Source: a virus
IMG/VR virus record: IMGVR_UViG_3300020442_001390
Span: 1-25,495 of that record
DNA: 25,495 nucleotides
Strand: one strand, 5' to 3'
Shown here: positions 1 to 7,797 of the stretch, piece after piece
Layout: the number at the start of each line of letters is the position of its first letter
Position numbering within the stretch: the first letter of the stretch is position 1
Program-made: the position numbers and the translations under genes
The notes under the pieces: model-generated
What the model saw: the letters and a program-made list of their open reading frames with translations, nothing else
The model's database searches: none
What the model was told of the DNA's origin: nothing

Positions 1-222
1 GACTTTTTGATTCCGTCGTGTACAATAGGTATTGAGGTGCATGGTGAACAACACTTTAAGTATGTGCCATACTTTCACAAGTCTAAGGTCGGATTTGCAC
101 AAGCAAAGAAGCGTGATCTAGACAAGAAGGAGTGGTGCAGAATAAATGAGATTACACTTGTGGAGTTACGTTGGGACGAAGACCCAGAGTATTGGAGAGA
201 GAAAATTGAAAGCAGAAGATAG
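1..222 (+). CDS. Vsr/DUF559-like PD-(D/E)XK endonuclease, C-terminal part
   Basis: The reading frame is open from base 1, so the N-terminus lies outside the window. About 73 residues remain. They contain IEVHGEQH followed by a basic stretch with KKRDLDKKEW and then LVELRW. This arrangement (acidic residue, G-x-Q-H, R-D-x-x-K-x-x-W, then a hydrophobic strand) is typical of the small PD-(D/E)XK nucleases related to very-short-patch repair and DUF559 proteins, which in phages include homing-type enzymes. The protein may nick or cut DNA in repair, recombination or gene mobility. The stop overlaps the next gene, so it belongs to the replication operon. Family assignment is from motif memory; the exact role is unknown. 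Confidence 0.6.
   Translation, partial: DFLIPSCTIGIEVHGEQHFKYVPYFHKSKVGFAQAKKRDLDKKEWCRINEITLVELRWDEDPEYWREKIESRR
194..201 (+). promoter_or_regulatory. Ribosome binding site selecting a TTG start at 206
   Basis: GGAGAGAG lies a few bases before TTG at 206. The in-frame ATG at 146 has no comparable site and would overlap the upstream gene by far more, so the TTG start is preferred. Confidence 0.5.
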
Positions 223-670
223 ACTTAAACAGTTTTTAGATGGCATTGACTCCTACATTACTGCAAAAAATGTAGTTCCAACCAAGTTCAATCCAGAGTT
301 TGCAATCGCAGAAACCCTGTCGATGGAGGATCTGGAAAAGCTAACTCAAGATGATTGTTTTAATTACGCATATCAATTATATCAGTTCGCAGATCATGTA
401 GCTAGTGAAAGAGCACATGCAGAAAACGTTATCCGTTGGTGTCATGTAAACTTGCAAAGCATTATATCATCTGAGATTACTGGAGGCGTATGGGATCAAT
501 ATGCTAAACATGATACAAAGGTAGCAACAATCCTGAGAAATGACGAGCTAGCCAGAAGGATTAATGACTGGAAAATGACGGCAGAAGGTAGGCTAGAAAA
601 TATCAAAAATAGAGAATACAATGTCAGGCGTAAAGCCGACATCCTAATTGAAAAAGGTAAAAGAAAATGA
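206..670 (+). CDS. Helical phage protein of unknown function
   Basis: With the TTG start the protein is 154 residues. It is rich in charged and helical segments and has no membrane helix or cysteine cluster. Residues 50-155 read as long amphipathic helices with many E, R and K, ending in a strongly basic tail. The position next to a nuclease, a zinc-ribbon protein and the DnaB helicase suggests a replication or recombination accessory role. A recombination mediator of the UvsY type (137 residues in T4, helical) is one possibility by size and context only; I see no diagnostic motif. An alternative start at ATG 146 would add 20 residues that overlap the upstream gene. Confidence 0.75.
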   Translation: MKAEDRLKQFLDGIDSYITAKNVVPTKFNPEFAIAETLSMEDLEKLTQDDCFNYAYQLYQFADHVASERAHAENVIRWCHVNLQSIISSEITGGVWDQYAKHDTKVATILRNDELARRINDWKMTAEGRLENIKNREYNVRRKADILIEKGKRK

Positions 671-1089
671 GCGACGACTTAGTAAAAAAACTACTAGAGT
701 CACTAACACCTGATCAGAAGGCTAGTTTAGTTGACTCGCTTTTAAATGATAATGTAAAACGGGACGTTCCCGAAGTGAAAGAGGAAACACCTCCCTCTAA
801 TCCTAGTTCTAATGTGAACGAGGACTTTACTGTAACAAGAGGTGACGATTTTCTTGAGAAAAGGAAAACTCCGGTGAGAGCCAGCAAAAATCAGTGGGTT
901 GACAATGGTGAAGATAGAGACCCAGACTTTGACCCCGTTAAGTTTGAACGTATGGGTAAAACTTCTAGAAATAGAGGTAAAGCAAAAAAGAGAACGCTTG
1001 AGTGTCATGTCTGCGGCAAGACTTTTAGTATGAACGCAAACTTAGTACACGGTGAATATATTAGATGCAATCGTTGCACAGGAAGGTAA
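667..1089 (+). CDS. Phage zinc-ribbon protein
   Basis: This 140-residue protein starts in an ATGA overlap with the previous stop. The N-terminal 30 residues form a helix with leucine spacing. Residues 35-60 are a proline/serine/acidic linker. Residues 66-82 contain a basic to aromatic segment ending in NQWVDNG. The C-terminus is a zinc ribbon, C113-x2-C116 and C134-x2-C137. I recall small phage proteins with the same plan of a VRASKNQWVD-like stretch followed by a terminal C2-C2 ribbon near replication genes, but their function is not settled. Nucleic-acid or partner binding is likely. The stop lies one base before the helicase start, and the AGGAAGG at its end is the helicase ribosome binding site. 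Confidence 0.85.
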   Translation: MSDDLVKKLLESLTPDQKASLVDSLLNDNVKRDVPEVKEETPPSNPSSNVNEDFTVTRGDDFLEKRKTPVRASKNQWVDNGEDRDPDFDPVKFERMGKTSRNRGKAKKRTLECHVCGKTFSMNANLVHGEYIRCNRCTGR

Positions 1090-1090
1090 A

Positions 1091-2533
1091 ATGGATTCCC
1101 AGCTTTGCGACACTGGTGCAGAGCGGGCAGTACTTGCAGGACTGTTCGCATATGGACTAGAGTCTTATGTTGAAATAAATGATTTTATTACGCACAGCAG
1201 TTTTGCAAACCGTAATAATCAAGTCATATATAAATGTATTGAAAAGATTTTAGAAGGTGACGCAGTTGTTGACATCCCTGCTATACTTTCTGCGGCAGAG
1301 CAATTAAATCTTTCCGAGACCGTCCAAAGCAAGCAAGAGCTTGATTATATCAAGAACTTGATGGACTATCCTGTAAAGAAGCAAAACGTTTTACACTTTG
1401 CGGCACAAGTAAAAAAGTTTGAGTTCGCACGTAACGCAAAACGTATTGCAAAGAAAATAGATTCTGATATCGACTCTATCGTAGGTGATGAGAGCATTGA
1501 CGATATTATTAATCTAGTTGAGTCTCCTCTCATGGATTTTTTGAGAGACGATGAGACAGGTCAAAAACCAGAGATGTTAGGTGACGACCTAGATGAGTAC
1601 GTAGAGTTTTTAATTGAAAACAAGTGTGATCAAATAGGACTGTCTAGTGGATTTCCCAGATTTGATACCGTCATTGGTGGTGGCTTACGTCGTAAGTGTG
1701 TGGACCTTGTATCCGCAAGGCCCGGAGTGGGCAAGTCTGTCTTTGCAGATAACGTTGCTCTCCATAACGCTCGCTTGGGAATTCCAGTACTTATGCTTGA
1801 TACTGAGATGAGTAAAGAGGATCACCTAAATAGAATTCTATCCAATATTAGCGGTGTGCCTATCGGAGATATTTCTACAGGCAAGTTTGCAGAAGACGAC
1901 GAAAAGTTGATAGCAGTCCGTAATGCTATGGATGAGATTAGGGACATACCCTATACATACGTTAGCGTTGCCGGTGCTCCTTTTGAGACCATCCTAAATA
2001 CAATTAAGAGATGGATTCTGCGTGAAGTGGGGCAGGATGAAAATGGTAAGACTAATGAATGTCTTGTAGTTTACGATTATCTTAAACTTATGTCATCATC
2101 TGGTATCACAAATAATATCCAAGAGTATCAGGCGTTAGGGTTTCAAATTACAAACCTGCACAATCTTGCAGTAAAGTATGATTTCCCTTGTCTGTCATTT
2201 GTACAGCTAAACAGAGATGGTATAACCAAAGAGTCTACGGACGCTGTGAGCGGATCTGACAGGCTTATCTGGCTGTGTACATCATTCTCCATATTTAAAT
2301 TAAAGTCGGCTGAGGAGCTTGCAGAGGACGGTCCAAACGCAGGCAACAGAAAAGTAGTAACGCTAAAAGCGAGACATGGTGCTGGACTTATGGATGGTAA
2401 TTATATTAACATGAATATGGTGGGTGAGCACGCACAGTTGCTTGAACTTAGAACTAGAGATGAGGTCAGGTCTTCTCCAGATGGAGATGTTATTGAAGGA
2501 TCTGACGCACCTTTTGATTTGGAGGAAGAATAA
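1091..2533 (+). CDS. dnaB: Replicative DNA helicase, DnaB family
   Basis: This is a 480-residue hexameric 5'-3' helicase that unwinds DNA at the phage fork and recruits primase. The first ~110 residues match the DnaB N-terminal helical domain, opening with AERAVLAGLF. A linker leads to a RecA-type motor: Walker A ARPGVGKS at 209-216, an acidic motif LDTEMS shortly after, Walker B VVYDYLKL with D329, a FVQLNRDG segment as in DnaB motif 4, and RHGAG near the arginine-finger position. The C-terminus is an acidic tail. I chose ATG 1091 because AGGAAGG precedes it and the upstream gene ends at 1089; a GTG at 1052 would overlap the zinc ribbon. Length is close to bacterial DnaB. A primase gene lies downstream. 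Confidence 0.96.
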   Translation: MDSQLCDTGAERAVLAGLFAYGLESYVEINDFITHSSFANRNNQVIYKCIEKILEGDAVVDIPAILSAAEQLNLSETVQSKQELDYIKNLMDYPVKKQNVLHFAAQVKKFEFARNAKRIAKKIDSDIDSIVGDESIDDIINLVESPLMDFLRDDETGQKPEMLGDDLDEYVEFLIENKCDQIGLSSGFPRFDTVIGGGLRRKCVDLVSARPGVGKSVFADNVALHNARLGIPVLMLDTEMSKEDHLNRILSNISGVPIGDISTGKFAEDDEKLIAVRNAMDEIRDIPYTYVSVAGAPFETILNTIKRWILREVGQDENGKTNECLVVYDYLKLMSSSGITNNIQEYQALGFQITNLHNLAVKYDFPCLSFVQLNRDGITKESTDAVSGSDRLIWLCTSFSIFKLKSAEELAEDGPNAGNRKVVTLKARHGAGLMDGNYINMNMVGEHAQLLELRTRDEVRSSPDGDVIEGSDAPFDLEEE

Positions 2534-2733
2534 TGTCACTTACTGCAAAGGTAATCACCGCAACAGTTGTTGTTCTGGGTCTTGTAGAGCTTATCTCAAT
2601 AACAGTCGGCGGCACACCCACAATTAGCAGATTTATGCAGAACTCTGCGTTTGAAGCACCTTTTATTTCTTTTTCGGTTGGGTTTACGTGCGGTCACATA
2701 TTTGGATATATGCCACAGAGAAAGGCAGAATGA
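2533..2733 (+). CDS. Small membrane protein
   Basis: This 66-residue protein starts one base inside the helicase stop (TAATG), with GGAGGAAG just upstream inside the helicase acidic tail. Residues 5-27 form a clear hydrophobic helix (VITATVVVLGLVELISITV). A second, weaker apolar stretch lies at 42-58. The C-terminus is basic (PQRKAE). It is probably an inner-membrane protein with one or two helices. No family is recognised. It sits between helicase and primase and is translationally coupled to both neighbours. Confidence 0.75.
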   Translation: MSLTAKVITATVVVLGLVELISITVGGTPTISRFMQNSAFEAPFISFSVGFTCGHIFGYMPQRKAE

Positions 2734-2894
2734 TGTTAGCGTCTTGGGCAATAGGTATTTCTACTTTATGTTATGTAGTATGCGGTATAGACAACTTGAG
2801 GCAAAAGGATTTTCCTCATGCTTTAGTGTGGTTTTCTTACGCAGCAGCGAACTCGGGATTTTTATGGTATGAGTTTACGAAAAGCCAAGGGTAA
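2730..2894 (+). CDS. Small two-helix membrane protein
   Basis: The ATG at 2730 overlaps the previous stop as ATGATG, after AGAAAGG. The product is 54 residues with two hydrophobic segments, about residues 2-17 and 28-46, joined by a charged loop (DNLRQKDFPHA). The pattern of a short loop followed by HALVWFSYAAANSGF resembles small holin-sized membrane proteins common in phage genomes; I know of no assigned function. Its end overlaps the primase start by 26 bases. A longer in-frame start at 2688 would run through the upstream gene and is not preferred. Confidence 0.7.
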   Translation: MMLASWAIGISTLCYVVCGIDNLRQKDFPHALVWFSYAAANSGFLWYEFTKSQG

Positions 2895-3894
2895 AACCTT
2901 AGACCTCAACAAGGTTAAGGAAATAATTTTTGACGATATTGATCTACTTTTAGACAGTTTTGGTTTGGAGTATGAGCAAGTAGCGGATAATATATTCATG
3001 AGGTGTCCTATCCACGAGGGTAGCGATAACCCACAGGGTCTTTCTATCTCACTAAGCAGGCAGGCTTGGAGATGCTGGACTAGAGGGTGTCACGAGCATT
3101 ACAATACCGACATCTTTGGTTTTGTAAAAGGTGCGTTACATACTGACTCGTTTTCGGAAGCTCTAAGTTATATATGCAAATTGTATGATGTTGGTAATGC
3201 CAAAACGGAGAAGAAGGTAGAAGAACGTCGTGAGGATGTTTTTGGAGACTTAGTAAAAACGATATCAACAAAGACAGATGTCACAAATATTCAACCCAGT
3301 TTTGAACCTGTAGATACACTGAGTAACTCTCCATACTTTGAAAGCAGAGGCTTTGATAAGAAGACGTTACAATACTTTGGCGTGAAGGATTGTGCTGATA
3401 GATCGTGTCCAATGCGATTCCGTTCTATCATACCTATTAACTTTTGCGGACATCAAGTTGGATATATAGCTCGATCAACTAGAGAATGGCTACAGCCTAA
3501 GTATCTATTCTCTAATGGCATAAAGAAGACAGACTACCTATATAACTATGACAATGCAATTTCAGCACTACAGGAATCCAAATGCCTTTTCTTAGTAGAA
3601 GGACAAGGTGATGTCTGGAAACTGTGGGAGTGTGGTGTCAGGAATGTTGTTGGACTATTTGGCAAAGACATCTCTGGCGAACAGAGAAAGTTGCTGTTAA
3701 AGAGCGGCGTTAGCACGCTGATCGTACTTACTGACAACGATCAAGCGGGCAGAGAATCAAAGATAAAAATTAAAAGGGATTTGAGCAGATTATTTACACT
3801 GATGTTCCCCAAGATGAGTACTAAGGACTTAGGCGATATGTCAACAGAATCTGTACAAGAAAAGATACTTAAAAACCTACAAGGATATTTTTAG
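2869..3894 (+). CDS. dnaG: DNA primase, DnaG type, zinc finger plus TOPRIM
   Basis: This 341-residue primase makes RNA primers for lagging-strand synthesis. A CHC2-type zinc finger is formed by C46, H49, C69 and C74, with the usual RCPIHEG start and WRCW before the third ligand. The catalytic TOPRIM domain carries the glutamate in LVEGQGD (E244) and the acidic pair in LTDNDQAG (D289, D291). It is shorter than bacterial DnaG (about 580 residues) and has no obvious C-terminal helicase-binding domain, as in many phage primases. Its start lies inside the preceding small gene and the ribosome site is weak, which suggests translational coupling. The helicase gene two loci upstream is its likely partner. 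Confidence 0.93.
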   Translation: MSLRKAKGKTLDLNKVKEIIFDDIDLLLDSFGLEYEQVADNIFMRCPIHEGSDNPQGLSISLSRQAWRCWTRGCHEHYNTDIFGFVKGALHTDSFSEALSYICKLYDVGNAKTEKKVEERREDVFGDLVKTISTKTDVTNIQPSFEPVDTLSNSPYFESRGFDKKTLQYFGVKDCADRSCPMRFRSIIPINFCGHQVGYIARSTREWLQPKYLFSNGIKKTDYLYNYDNAISALQESKCLFLVEGQGDVWKLWECGVRNVVGLFGKDISGEQRKLLLKSGVSTLIVLTDNDQAGRESKIKIKRDLSRLFTLMFPKMSTKDLGDMSTESVQEKILKNLQGYF

Positions 3895-4677
3895 ATGATT
3901 ATTGGAATTTCTGGGAGAAAGCAGGCTGGCAAAAACACAACAGCTAACATCCTACACGGCATTGTTCTCAAAAAGCAGGGTCTAATCAAAGACTGGAACA
4001 TTGGTGGTAAAGGAGAACTAAATATTCTGACCGATAACGCTTCTGGCGAGGAGGGCTGGGGAGTATTTGATATTGCTAGAAAAGACGGTGCATTTATAGA
4101 ATATGCAGAGCATAGCATGTGGCCGTATGTAAAACTGTACAGCTTTGCTGATGAGCTTAAACGTATCTGTGTTGAGCTTTTTAATATTCCATACGAGTGT
4201 GTTTACGGTACTGATGAGCAGAAAAATCAACCGCAAGAACATTTGCTCTGGGATAATATGCCCAAAACATTCAGCTCTAAAATGAGAAAAGTATTTACTG
4301 AAGCTCCTGACGCACTTAGGTCGTGGGAGTGGAAGCAGGGGCCAATGACTGCTCGTGAGTTTATGCAGTTCTTTGGTACAGATATTTGCCGTAATGCCTT
4401 CCAGCCCATCTGGGTAAACGCATGTCTAAACAAAATTAAAAGAGAAAAATCACAACTGGCAATTATAGCAGACGTGAGATTTGGTAATGAAGCTAAGGCT
4501 ATTGAGGAAGCTGGTGGTAAACTAGTTAGACTCACTAGAAATATTTACAATGACGATCATTCAAGCGAAGTAGCTCTGGATGACTACCCCTTCACAAATT
4601 ATATTGACAATAGCGATACGAACATAGATGACCTGACGGTGAAGGTAAAGAAGTTTTACAATCACTTAAAGGAATAA
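3895..4677 (+). CDS. Deoxynucleoside monophosphate kinase
   Basis: This 260-residue enzyme is predicted to phosphorylate dNMPs to dNDPs for phage DNA synthesis. The N-terminus is a P-loop, GRKQAGKNT at residues 7-15, directly after strand MIIGIS, as in T4 gp1-type dNMP kinases (241 residues). Residues ~195-220 contain ADVRFGNEAKAIEEAGGKLV followed by LTR, a segment characteristic of this family that places an arginine near the phosphate site. A central YECVYGTDEQKN region and WEWKQGPMTAREF fit the family's substrate-binding lid region. ATG 3895 follows the primase stop directly with no gap. Context among replication genes supports the call. Nucleotide specificity cannot be read from sequence. 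Confidence 0.88.
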   Translation: MIIGISGRKQAGKNTTANILHGIVLKKQGLIKDWNIGGKGELNILTDNASGEEGWGVFDIARKDGAFIEYAEHSMWPYVKLYSFADELKRICVELFNIPYECVYGTDEQKNQPQEHLLWDNMPKTFSSKMRKVFTEAPDALRSWEWKQGPMTAREFMQFFGTDICRNAFQPIWVNACLNKIKREKSQLAIIADVRFGNEAKAIEEAGGKLVRLTRNIYNDDHSSEVALDDYPFTNYIDNSDTNIDDLTVKVKKFYNHLKE

Positions 4678-4678
4678 T

Positions 4679-5716
4679 ATGTTAGTTACATACGTAAGAA
4701 GTTCTAGTTATAATAATTATGCGTATTGCCAAATGCAATACTTTATTACCTATGTATTAGGTCATCAGTCTGATAGCGGCAAGAAAGCCGACATGGGAAC
4801 TATGGCTCACAAGGTGATGGAGATCCTAGCTGGACTGAAGAAGTTTCAGCAGGATAACTCACGCAAAAAGTATCTTGTTGTAGACGACGATGCCGCTGGT
4901 AAAATTAGAATACACAAAGATAGACTATATACAAATGAGTTAGTAGATGAACTTGTAGATATAGCTATAGATTGCTACGCTAAAAACTCCAAGCACAAAT
5001 TCTTCCCTGCTGATAGAAAAGCTGTATCTGAAACTGTCTGGACTTTTCTTACGCATAGCGATGGACAGTTTGACCCCAGACTTAGGAATATCCATCATCC
5101 AGAGCCGCACTTTGACATCCCTATCGAAGAAGATTGGGCTAAGTTTGAGTATGAAATAAACGGCGAAAAGGTAGAGGGGCAGCTTGCAATCAAGGGTACA
5201 ATCGACCTTGTGACGCTACTCAACGACGATACCATCGAGGTAATCGACTGGAAGACTGGTCGCCGCATGGATTGGGCTACTGGAGAAGTCAAAGACTACA
5301 AGAAACTAGAAAATGACGCACAATTACTTCTTTATTTCTACGCTATATCTAAATTATATCCTGAATATCCTAATAGAATTATGAGTATATTTTTCTATAA
5401 AGATAAAGATGGCGAGCCAGATCCCAAGCCTTTTTCCCTAATGTTTGACAAGAGCGACGAAGCTAGATTTCTAGAGATGTTAAAGGGTAGAGTGGAAGAA
5501 ATCAGACAAAATGTCAACCCTAGACCATTAGATTCCACGAGAAAGCACTGGAAATGCAGATATCTGTGTCATTATTGCAAGAATAATTGGCCGGGAACAG
5601 AGGAAAATATGTGTATATATATAGAGAAGCACCTAAAGGAACACGGTATGGAGGAAACAGTTAAAAAATGCACACGTCCGGGCTTTAACATAGGCTTTTA
5701 TGAAGCTCCGGGCTAA
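4679..5716 (+). CDS. Cas4/RecB-like PD-(D/E)XK exonuclease with probable Fe-S cluster
   Basis: This 345-residue nuclease probably degrades or resects DNA in phage recombination or host DNA turnover. An N-terminal helix carries C17 in YCQMQYF. H44 lies in MGTMAHKVME, matching the RecB-type motif I histidine. The nuclease core has D176 in IKGTIDLV and then E187-VI-D190-W-K192-TG, the standard D...(D/E)xK site. Near the C-terminus are C293, C297, C300 and C312. One early cysteine plus a C-terminal cluster is the layout of the iron-sulfur staple in Cas4 and AddB proteins. No cas gene or CRISPR array is nearby, so a phage recombination role is more likely than adaptation. It starts two bases after the kinase gene. 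Confidence 0.88.
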   Translation: MLVTYVRSSSYNNYAYCQMQYFITYVLGHQSDSGKKADMGTMAHKVMEILAGLKKFQQDNSRKKYLVVDDDAAGKIRIHKDRLYTNELVDELVDIAIDCYAKNSKHKFFPADRKAVSETVWTFLTHSDGQFDPRLRNIHHPEPHFDIPIEEDWAKFEYEINGEKVEGQLAIKGTIDLVTLLNDDTIEVIDWKTGRRMDWATGEVKDYKKLENDAQLLLYFYAISKLYPEYPNRIMSIFFYKDKDGEPDPKPFSLMFDKSDEARFLEMLKGRVEEIRQNVNPRPLDSTRKHWKCRYLCHYCKNNWPGTEENMCIYIEKHLKEHGMEETVKKCTRPGFNIGFYEAPG

Positions 5717-5729
5717 TCGGAGAATAGCA

Positions 5730-5894
5730 ATGAAAGAGTTTATGTTAGGGTTTTTTGTGGCATCATCGTTAATGTTAGCTGCTTACATCGTCTGGGAGAA
5801 CAAAAGGCACGTTCCAGTCGTCATACAACAAGTTCCAGTGCCTGTGCAACAGATGGCAAAGCCACCTATAGATATAGAAAGATGGGAAACATAA
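5730..5894 (+). CDS. Small single-pass membrane protein with proline/valine tail
   Basis: The chosen ATG at 5730 follows CGGAGAA and gives 54 residues; an in-frame ATG at 5700 lies inside the nuclease gene. Residues 4-22 are a hydrophobic helix (FMLGFFVASSLMLAAYIVW) preceded by one lysine and followed by ENKRH. Positive charge after the helix would keep that side cytoplasmic by the positive-inside rule, although the short tail could also be periplasmic. The tail VPVVIQQVPVPVQQM is low-complexity and proline-rich. The stop overlaps the DUF1501 start, so the two are coupled. A spanin-like or anchor role is conceivable but not supported by any motif. Confidence 0.7.
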   Translation: MKEFMLGFFVASSLMLAAYIVWENKRHVPVVIQQVPVPVQQMAKPPIDIERWET

Positions 5895-7123
5895 TGAGAA
5901 GAAGAGATTTTCTGAGACTTGGAGCTGCCACTTTTGCAGTAGGAAATGTGGAAGCTAGTTATGCACAAGCTGCGGACGCAGACAAGACTGCCGTACTTTT
6001 TGTGTTTCTGAATGGTGGAGCGTCACATATTGAGACTTTCAATCCTATTCCCCTAGCTCCCGCCGATAGACGATCTGTAAGCGGTGCTATCAAAACCAAT
6101 GTAGAAGGCATCCAACTTGGTGGATATTTTAAAGAATTAGCAAAACGCACAGATAAGATAACAATTCCAAGAGCTTTTGGTCATAGAGATCAAAACCACG
6201 CCAGTTCTGTACATTGGGTAGTGACTGGCGAGGCAAACTTTGGTGCAGGCACCAGCTCAAAATGGCCTAGTCACGGTAGCATGATGAGTAGATATCATGG
6301 ACCAAATACAGAAGACGGGTTGCCTCATTACGTGAAGATTGGCGGATTCCAACACGATGACGCTGCGTGGCTAGGTGGTAAGTATATGGGGTTTGACGCA
6401 ACTAAAGAAGGTCGCAAAGACCTGCAACTGTTAGGCTCAAGCGAAGCATTTAGAAAAAGGCTTTTTGCTCTAAGCGTTATTGATCGCGGATTTGCCGCTA
6501 AAGATCAACAACTAGCTAAAGATTGGTCAGCATTACGAGAACAATCAGTTGACATTATTCTAGGTAATGCCTCTAAGTCATTTAGGGTTGAAGAAGATAA
6601 AGACTACGACTCTTTTAAAGACCATTCTTTTGGTTCCGATGCTCTCACAGCAATAAGGCTCTTGGAAGCAGGCTCAAGATACGTAACTTTGACTATTGGT
6701 GGTTGGGATATGCACAGCAACATTAATACCAGTCTTTCCAATACGCAGGTTGTGTTAGATACTTACCTTGCTAAAATTATGGATACGCTAGAAGCTAGAG
6801 GTATGTACGAACGAGTTATGCTGATTGTCACATCTGAATTTGGTAGAACACCAAAAGTAAACGGCAACGCAGGTAGAGATCATTTTGGGAAAATTGCCCC
6901 GCTAATGATTAGCTGCGGAAGCTATGAAATGGGACGAACTGTAGGCACCACCACTGCAAATGCTGACGATTTTGACCAAGGCAGAACAACTCCAGAAGAT
7001 TTATCATGGACTATTTTTGATCATCTTAAGATGGAAAAGAAAACACGCTACACTGCTACAGACGGTCGTCCACACTACATTGTTAAAGAAGACTCCAAGA
7101 ACATTCTTACGGATATAGCCTAA
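5894..7123 (+). CDS. DUF1501 family protein with twin-arginine signal peptide
   Basis: This 409-residue protein belongs to DUF1501, which sits in the alkaline-phosphatase/sulfatase-like superfamily and is very abundant in planctomycetes. Residues 2-10, RRRDFLRLG, are a textbook Tat motif. A short weakly hydrophobic stretch and an A-x-A-like site (ASYAQA, about 21-26) follow, so the product should be exported folded by the host Tat system. Family landmarks include LNGGASHIETF at 40-49, HRDQNHASSVHW from 97, GGWDMH with D272/H274, SEFGRTPK with E315 and GRDHFGK with D329/H330. It lacks the usual D-x-F-D after GG-x-S-H, having E-T-F-N. Substrate is unknown. ATG 5882 is an alternative start. It overlaps both neighbours by one base. 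Confidence 0.9.
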   Translation: MRRRDFLRLGAATFAVGNVEASYAQAADADKTAVLFVFLNGGASHIETFNPIPLAPADRRSVSGAIKTNVEGIQLGGYFKELAKRTDKITIPRAFGHRDQNHASSVHWVVTGEANFGAGTSSKWPSHGSMMSRYHGPNTEDGLPHYVKIGGFQHDDAAWLGGKYMGFDATKEGRKDLQLLGSSEAFRKRLFALSVIDRGFAAKDQQLAKDWSALREQSVDIILGNASKSFRVEEDKDYDSFKDHSFGSDALTAIRLLEAGSRYVTLTIGGWDMHSNINTSLSNTQVVLDTYLAKIMDTLEARGMYERVMLIVTSEFGRTPKVNGNAGRDHFGKIAPLMISCGSYEMGRTVGTTTANADDFDQGRTTPEDLSWTIFDHLKMEKKTRYTATDGRPHYIVKEDSKNILTDIA

Positions 7124-7788
7124 TGAACTATATAGTTGGTGCAGATAAAGTTGTTAAAGAACAGCTAAGAAGTATTAAGTATACAGATAATCCTAAGACA
7201 TGGGACGTATCTGACAAAATTACTATTGCTTGGGACGATATTCTTCCAGACCCTCCTTCTAACGATAGCGATGTCACAAAAAAGGAGTTAGTATATTTAT
7301 CTGAACTAACTAGGAATAGATCTAATTCACAGGTTGAGCTGATTAAGTTGGTTGATAAAGAACCAAATGACCTATATCACAAAACATTGAAAAGGCTAAA
7401 CCTAGAGTTCCCACAAGACATCTTTGATAAATCTTGGAACATATTAAAAAACATAATTAAAAACTTAAAACATCAACACAATAGACCAAGACCATACCAG
7501 ATATCTGATAAGTATGGGATTGCAATAAATTTGCTTGATTCAAAAACAGCACAAACCCCTGCGTATCCCTCTGGTCATACAGCTTACGCAGCTTTAGGTG
7601 CTTACATATTAGCCGCAAAATATCCGGCACACTCAGAACACTTCTTTGACAAAGTGTCTACTGCTGGTATGGCTAGAATGTTAATGGGCGTACACTATCC
7701 TTCTGACAACGAAGCATCTATGATTATTACTGGTGCTGTGTGGGAAGACATTCGATACAAACTGTTTCCAGAACTACCAAACTTTTAG
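7123..7788 (+). CDS. PAP2-family phosphatase / vanadium haloperoxidase-like protein
   Basis: This 221-residue protein carries all three motifs of the PAP2 acid phosphatase and vanadium haloperoxidase superfamily with exact spacing. They are K116-x6-R123-P124, then P149-S-G-H152, then R185-x5-H191-x3-D195 (alanine replaces the usual serine before R185). In this fold a histidine forms the phospho- or vanadate-linked centre, so it is probably a phosphomonoesterase or pyrophosphatase. There is no signal peptide and no clear multi-helix membrane core, so it looks soluble, like class A acid phosphatases or haloperoxidases rather than lipid phosphatases. It starts on the DUF1501 stop (TAATG), which implies co-translation with that exported protein. 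The substrate cannot be deduced. Confidence 0.88.
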   Translation: MNYIVGADKVVKEQLRSIKYTDNPKTWDVSDKITIAWDDILPDPPSNDSDVTKKELVYLSELTRNRSNSQVELIKLVDKEPNDLYHKTLKRLNLEFPQDIFDKSWNILKNIIKNLKHQHNRPRPYQISDKYGIAINLLDSKTAQTPAYPSGHTAYAALGAYILAAKYPAHSEHFFDKVSTAGMARMLMGVHYPSDNEASMIITGAVWEDIRYKLFPELPNF

Positions 7789-7797
7789 GAGATAAAA

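Noticed and set aside
2143-2346. Minus-strand frame inside the helicase gene
   Set aside because: It lies opposite conserved helicase sequence, has no ribosome site and shows no motif.
4679-5716. Cas4 as part of a CRISPR-Cas locus
   Set aside because: No repeats, spacers or other cas genes are visible. The neighbours are replication genes.
5894-7123. DUF1501 gene as host contamination or a contig join
   Set aside because: The start and stop overlap both neighbours by a single base in the same direction, and codon style appears continuous. A chimera further out cannot be fully excluded without reads.
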